Shown one piece after another: positions 16,503-21,222 of a DNA stretch of 21,222 bases (positions are counted from its first letter, which is position 1; each line of letters starts with the position of its first letter). The notes beneath the pieces were generated by a model. The model was not told the origin of the DNA and did no database searches. It saw only the letters and a program-made list of their open reading frames with translations. Source of the DNA: Tubiluchus corallicola (lineage: Eukaryota > Priapulida > Priapulimorpha > Priapulimorphida > Tubiluchidae); assembly GCA_030141605.1 (NCBI GenBank), contig JAQGDQ010001912.1:1-21222 (forward strand). Reading direction: 5' to 3'. Position numbers and translations under genes: made by a program.

Positions 16503-17225
16503 ATGCGTTTTACACTGGCATTAGTATTATTTTTTGGCATTCTTTGTCTTGTCTTCGGAGGAAAAAGCAATATTTCCAAGGTAATAAATTTCTCTTATAT
16601 TAATTTACATTAGCATTTATTATCAAAATATCTAAAACTATTTAAGTCTAAAGTTTTCTGAATAACATGTTTAGTTTCATACATGTTATGTTATGCAAAA
16701 AATGAAATGAAGATTAATTTTCCATATTGTTTGAAAAATCTTAGTTTTTTTAACAAAAATATGTCTTTGTTACAGAAAATGGAGAAATTGCAGTTGAATC
16801 CAAACGAACAAGAACAAGGACACGAACAAGAACAAAGACACGAACAAGAACAAAGACACGAACAAGAATAAAGACACGAACAAGAACAAAGACACGAACA
16901 AGAACAAAGACACGAACAAGAACAAAGACACGAACAAGAATAACGACACGAACAAGGACAGGAACAGGAAAATCAACAACAGCACCAACAACAAATTCTT
17001 GAACAATTCATGGCCCATGTGCAAACCCAACTTGAACGCATTTCACGCATACAACAACAGCAACAACAACAATTACAACAACAGCAACAACTATTACAAC
17101 AACAGCAACAATTACCACAACAGCAACAACATATACATCCCAGGCATAACAGACAACGTTATAGACATCGCCCATACAAAAACAGACGACGCAGATCCAA
17201 CTGCGTGTACAATTTCTTCAATTGA
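16503..17225 (+). pseudogene. Secreted glutamine-rich protein, copy C (two in-frame TAA)
   Basis: Exon 1 (16503-16580) encodes 26 residues starting MRFTLALVLFFGILCLVFGG, a signal peptide. The intron is 16581-16775 (195 nt, phase 0). Exon 2 (16776-17225) keeps one frame throughout, but TAA replaces CAA at 16869-16871 and 16941-16943. Without these the protein would be 175 residues: KMEKLQLNP leader, eight EQEQ[G/R]H units (18 bp each, 16806-16949), core QQQILEQFMAHVQTQLERIS, polyQ/Leu tract, basic tail RQRYRHRPYKNRRRRSNC and VYNFFN. The stops lie at codon 4 of units 4 and 8. It is most simply a pseudogene or a 57-residue truncated product; stop readthrough or polymorphism is possible. Frame, promoter and splice sites are otherwise intact. 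Confidence 0.75.
16806..16949 (+). repeat. 18-bp coding tandem repeat in copy C exon 2, 8 units
   Basis: The unit is GAACAAGAACAAAGACAC (EQEQRH). Units 4 and 8 carry GAATAA. Unit 1 has GGACAC and unit 8 CGACAC. The pattern fits duplication of a four-unit, 72-bp block. Confidence 0.9.
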
Positions 17226-17347
17226 ACTTCATATGAATCATCGAGAACCACTTCTGCTTCCGAACATGACGCGGATCCAACTGCGTGTACAATTTCTTCA
17301 ATTGAACTTCATATGAATCATCGAGAACCACTTCTGCTTCCGAACAT
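17188..17347 (+). repeat. 80-bp tandem duplication at the end of gene C
   Basis: 17188-17267 and 17268-17347 are direct copies differing by GCAGATCC/GCGGATCC. The unit spans the last codons, the TGA and the first part of the 3' UTR, so a second copy of the VYNFFN-stop segment lies in the 3' UTR. Confidence 0.9.
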
Positions 17348-17458
17348 TTTTTCGAAATTTTGACCAAACAGCCTGCGGAAAAAACGTTCTAGCGGCGCCT
17401 GGTGGGACTCTCGGAAGGAGATATCTGGCTCATCAGAAAGAGGAAGAACGGGGCTACA
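17344..17458 (-). repeat. Antisense fragment of repeat R in 3' UTR of gene C
   Basis: This is the reverse complement of the R block found at about 7055-7160. It includes CGGAAGGAGATATCTGGC and AGAAAGAGGAAGAACGGGGC. It lies between the stop codon and the intact histone-type hairpin, replacing the short spacer of copy A. Confidence 0.75.
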
Positions 17459-17479
17459 CACCCTTAAATATAACCAACC

Positions 17480-17517
17480 GGCCCTTTTCAGGGCCACAAA
17501 ATTTATCCGAAAGAAAA
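17480..17517 (+). terminator. Histone-type 3' end signal, copy C
   Basis: GGCCCTTTTCAGGGCC (17480-17495) is preceded by AACCAACC and followed by ACAAAATTTATCC and then GAAAGAAAA from 17509. Sequence and 13-nt spacing match copy A. A canonical AATAAA lies at 17703-17708. Confidence 0.7.
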
Positions 17518-18121
17518 TTCTGATTTGCAATTTATATTACTATTATTAGTATTAAAACAGAATTCTTCTGACTTTTCAATATTAATATCTCTTAGTGTCA
17601 TGCCATTGAACAACTTTCCCTTAATTATTAAAATTTAAAATTCAAACAATATTTTTTATTTTTCTTTCCTTCATAACAATAATATACACATTGCATATGT
17701 CAAATAAAACTTAGTTTTAACCGTTTAGTGGTTAATATTCAATCAAATAATATCGTTTTGAACGTATTGGCCATTATTTGCCTCTATATACTGTAAGCTG
17801 AGAACTCATACACAAGTTATATAATTTGTACTTTAATAATATTGTGGATGATGAGCCGAAACGCAGTACGGCTTTGATTTGGTGCGAAAAACAACAAAAT
17901 AGTAACTGCGAAAAATGATAATAATTAACAAACAACAAGCAAATGAGTTGAGAAAAACGACTGTAGATAGATTTAGTATTACGCATTTAAAATTAAAGTG
18001 AAGACATACTATTGCTGGTTTTCAAAATATTATACTTAATGCAAACTTATTTTATTTTCTCTCGATTGCTGTGAAAATAATAACTTTGAGTACGCGCTAT
18101 AAAAACGTTTCCTTAATTACG
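17518..18121 (+). promoter_or_regulatory. Gene-downstream module, unit C
   Basis: This carries the conserved 3' flank with AATAAA (17703-17708), GTTTAGTGGTTAATATTCAA and a CTATAAAAACG box near 18100. The GTTAGAGTACACAC motif block of units A and B is absent. No gene is supported in it. Confidence 0.4.
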
Positions 18122-18780
18122 TTTACTGAATTAAAGCTATAAGCTTATAGACAAAGTACAATGGATGACGTCAGCACAATGGAATGCGTCATCACAGTTT
18201 TCTAAGCGAAAATTGTCGAAAATAAAACATCCAATTAACTCGTCGGTACTCCTCTCGGTGGACCTGCCCTAACATATAGTCCACATCATCGTGTAGCCCA
18301 GTCCTTCCTCTTTGTAAAGAGCTATATATCTCCTTCCGAGAGTCCCACTGGGCGACGCTAGAACGTTTTTCCCGCAGATTGTTTGGTCAAAATTTCGAAA
18401 AAATCGCGAGTTGGGTCCGGGAAAACGCCCGTTGCGGGGCGCCGTGGCCCTCTCGGGAATTCTAAATATGCCTACTACACCCACCGCTGAACGGGCTATC
18501 TATCCATACCCAGCACCACCCTCGGCCCATTCCCGTTCTCTACATCTCAGCCGTATAACTTTTGCAAAAAACGGCCGAAAAATGTCCATTTTTGGAGGTT
18601 TTTCGCCCCCCCGTTCGTCCCAGTGGGCCCGATTCGAAAAATAAACCCCCAATGAGACGACACTAGATCGAGACCTTTCGTTTGATGTATAGATCGCCGC
18701 AAATGGTGCCCTCGTCCGGGCTGTAGCCTCGAATCTTATATATATATAAAGCCCATACCAAGAATATTAATATAAGAGTA
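18122..18780 (+). repeat. Repeat R, copy 3 (most complete)
   Basis: It runs from TTACTGAATTAAAGCTATAA, with CRE at 18166-18173, through the GC-rich centre to GTAGCCTCGAATCTTATATA. It ends in an AT hairpin with loop AAGCCCATACCAAGAA (about 18735-18776). The 71-codon minus frame is at 18269-18484. Confidence 0.75.
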
Positions 18781-18907
18781 TAGATTACATTCTATTACCA
18801 ATTTTGCGCTCATGCAAGCATTTGTAGTGTGCTAGCAAATAGCATATTCCTACAAACAATACAACAAACACTTACAAAGCGATGTAAGTGAGCTTTTCGA
18901 CAAGTAA
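18781..18907. other. Short AT-rich spacer
   Basis: No recognised feature between repeat R and the minisatellite. Confidence 0.4.
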
Positions 18908-19350
18908 CCAAACCCAATGAGGAACAACCAGCGCATCACAAAATTAAGAACGGTTGGTACAAACCACAATGAACAACCAATGCATCAGAAAAATTAGAAC
19001 AGTTGGTACAAACCACAATGAGGAACAACCAGTGCATCAGAAAAATTAGGTCGGTTGGTACAAACCACAATGAGGAACAACCAGCGCATTACAAAAATTA
19101 GAACGGTTGGTACAAACCACAATGAGGAACAACCATCCATCACAAAAATTAGGTTGGTTGGTACAAACCACAATGAGGAACAACCAGTGCATCAGAAAAA
19201 TTAGGTCGGTTGGTACAAACCACAATGAGGTACAACCAGCGCATTACAAAAATTAGAACGGTTGGTACAAACCACAATGAGTAACAACCATTCCATCACA
19301 AAAATTAGGTCGGTTGGTACAAACCACAATGAGGAACAACCAGCGCATTA
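18908..19350 (+). repeat. 52-bp minisatellite, about 8.5 units
   Basis: The unit begins ACAATGAGGAACAACCAG and ends GGTTGGTACAAACC, the latter a near-perfect 14-bp palindrome. Variants CAGAAAAATTAGGTCGG, TACAAAAATTAGAACGG and CACAAAAATTAGGT recur in order, giving a three-unit (about 155-bp) higher-order pattern in the middle of the array. Confidence 0.9.
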
Positions 19351-20660
19351 AATTCGCATCAAGGTCGGTACCTTGACAAATGGCTCGACAATTAAACAGC
19401 TGTTAGTGCTAATGTTGTCTGTTAAACGAAAGATGCTAAATAAATCTTGTCTTCTTTGGCTGTACTGGACGTGAGGATTTTTGCGCCAGCCTACTTCTCG
19501 AAAAAGACAGGCTACTGTAGAAAAACACATGTCTTGGTTTCCAATAACTGTTTTTGTACTGTCTATTACATTTTGAATGCAGAAGCTTTTGCTTATTTCT
19601 TAAGTTGAGAAGCATGAAAATTCAAGCGCACAACAAAATCAGTCTTCCTCGCTGCCTTAACTTTCACCGAGCTGATGGCCGTTTCAAAACTTTAGTGTAC
19701 ATTAGATATAGTTCACAGTTATAATTAAGTTTAAAATTACGATTCTGAGTTGAGAGCTTTAAAGGGGAAAAGGGAATTTTAAAGTATATACCAAATAACT
19801 TTCCATAAAAAGTTATATTACTTATCATTATGTCAACCTGTTTGAAAGATTTATGTAATTGGAAAACAAAATTCTACATATATTTAAAATATTCTCGCCA
19901 CTGGTAAAACGGCATTTCATCTCCATGCCACCACTGATTCACCAAAAAATACGTTATTGATCTTAATGACAACATGTACTTAATTAGCGAACTGTGTATT
20001 ACGAATGCCATGATTTTTCTTCAAACCTTATGCAATGTTAACTAAACTTATTCCAAATGACCGTAAAAATAGTCATTGGTCAAGGTTTACTAGTGTAAAG
20101 TCTTTAAGGTAATAGGATCGAAAGTACTGTAATTGATGTAAAATTTGAAAACCAAATCTCTAAAAAGAAAATTGGCTGATTGTGTAAACACTAGTTCTGA
20201 ATAAAGAATGCTATAAAATATTGAAAACTACAATAGGGTTTTTTGAATCAAAGCTTAAATTAAATAATAATTACCTCGGATACTCAGATGCTGTTAAACA
20301 TTCAAAGCTGCGCGCGGCTCAGCGAATCTACTAAGATTGGCAACGGCGCTTTTTTGTCACGTGCGGGTGGACGACAAATAGAAAGTGGCACCGTGATAAC
20401 CATGATCGTGAGCTGCCGTTTAGTTTTGACGTCATATGCAAACGTATTTGAAGTGCAAGATGCCTGTTATTGCACAAACTGTGGTTAGTTTCTGACGTAA
20501 GCAATAGCTGTGTTCTGTTACCAATAATTAACTTTCTAAGCTAATTATTCAAATATAGAAAACAATGCTAACTTTTATCGGCAAGAAAACGTATATTTTG
20601 GACAGTAAATTAAAATGAAATTGAATGTAAACAATCATCAGGTTTTCCTTTCAGCTTTAT
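19351..20660. other. Long AT-rich stretch without a supported gene
   Basis: No open frame has a recognisable domain, and no duplicate of it occurs elsewhere in the window. A GC-richer island at 20300-20460 contains TGACGTCATATGCAAAC (CRE plus octamer-like) at 20427-20443 and could be a promoter or 5' exon, but no product is recognisable. Confidence 0.4.
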
Positions 20661-20664
20661 TAAG

Positions 20665-20755
20665 AGCAAGGCCGGATTATGATCTTTTGGGGCTGTTAGG
20701 CACTAGGGTAACGAAATTATTGCCCCCCCCCTCCCCCTCAACAGGTGCCGCAAAC
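20665..20755. mobile_element. Possible decayed DNA-transposon end
   Basis: AAGGCCGGATTATGATCTTT with GGGGCTGTTAGGCACTAGGG, followed by a C-rich run, is reminiscent of termini of hAT-like elements in animals. Only one end is seen and no repeat partner exists in the window, so this is a weak call. Confidence 0.15.
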
Positions 20756-21222
20756 AAGTGCCACTTTTTTAAATTTGGTTTTCAGATCTGCTGTTTTAAA
20801 GTAGAAATTTTATTTCAAGTTAAATGAATTCAGTACTGCAAAATACTAAATTATTAGACTTATCGAGATTTGCAGAAAACAAAACAACAGAATATTGCTG
20901 CTTTGTTTCCCGCAAATCTCAATAAGCCGGGGTATTACTGAGAAAGGCAAAATAATGGAAAATCTAGAAACCTCAAACTGGAAACTGTAACATACTGTTT
21001 ATTTTCCCCCAGAAAGTCTGATGAGAAATAATGTAATGATGGTGTTATCAATAATAATAATTAATATGACAACCAAGCTATTGTCATATTATCAACTAAA
21101 CCTGAAAACAAGTATTAAAAAAATGGTTCAGTTGCCCTTTAAACCCAAGATTTAGGAATTTAAGTTCTGCGGGTTGGTCTGTAGCATTCAATTTTGTGCG
21201 CGATATGAAGCCATGGGCAGAT
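20756..21222. other. AT-rich window end, nothing recognised
   Basis: No gene, repeat or RNA feature could be supported. Confidence 0.4.

Noticed and set aside
16869-16943. TAA read as glutamine (ciliate-like code), since all three genes end in TGA and the in-frame TAA codons replace CAA
   Set aside because: The surrounding genome has metazoan hallmarks (LINE RT, histone-type hairpin, TATA/Inr, MITE, microsatellites). TAA is absent from the other copies, and the repeat pattern explains both stops by one mutation.

Overview
This window looks like an AT-rich, repeat-dense piece of an animal (metazoan) nuclear genome. The evidence is GT-AG introns, TATA/initiator core promoters, a decayed non-LTR (LINE) reverse transcriptase, a MITE-like element with terminal inverted repeats, microsatellites, minisatellites, and RNA stem-loops that match the metazoan histone-mRNA 3'-end signal. 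No bacterial genes, tRNA, rRNA or CRISPR array were seen. The species cannot be named from sequence alone.

The only convincing genes are three tandem, same-strand copies of a small two-exon gene. Exon 1 is a signal peptide. A phase-0 intron of 194-195 nt follows, and exon 2 encodes a glutamine-rich, basic-tailed secreted protein. Copy A (5656-6311) is intact. Copy B (11460-12044) is shortened by a CGA-to-TGA change. Copy C (16503-17225) has two in-frame TAA codons inside an 18-bp coding repeat. All three share a core promoter and an upstream array of GTTAGAGTACACAC-type motifs in both orientations. Downstream of each lies GGCCCTTTTCAGGGCC followed by a purine GAAAGAAAA element, which is the architecture of replication-dependent histone 3' ends. 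This is unexpected for spliced genes of a secreted protein and is the main discovery candidate.

Layout: 1-692 and 1060-1741 are inverted copies of the gene-upstream region (repeat X) around a LINE fragment. The arm 1060-3300 is repeated in inverted orientation at 8921-11150, so copy A and a second LINE fragment lie in the loop of a 2.2-kb-arm inverted repeat. Gene A is followed by a downstream promoter-like module and a GC-richer repeat (called R here) at 6885-7510. A LINE fragment, a Q/R-rich reading frame with a splice donor, and a MITE (8575-8982) come next. Repeat X then leads into gene B. B's 3' region is a chimera holding antisense R, an exon-2 remnant and a second histone-type hairpin. 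An A/C-only satellite (13446-13995), a second R, and a duplicated (CT)n(ATT)n-flanked repeat follow. A shortened X leads into gene C and the third R. A 52-bp minisatellite (18908-19350) and 1.9 kb of unassigned sequence end the window.

The picture is a locally amplifying gene family whose unit is promoter + gene + histone-like terminator + R repeat, remodelled by inverted and tandem duplication. Most statements about function are inference. Splice sites, frames, motifs and repeats were read directly from the sequence.
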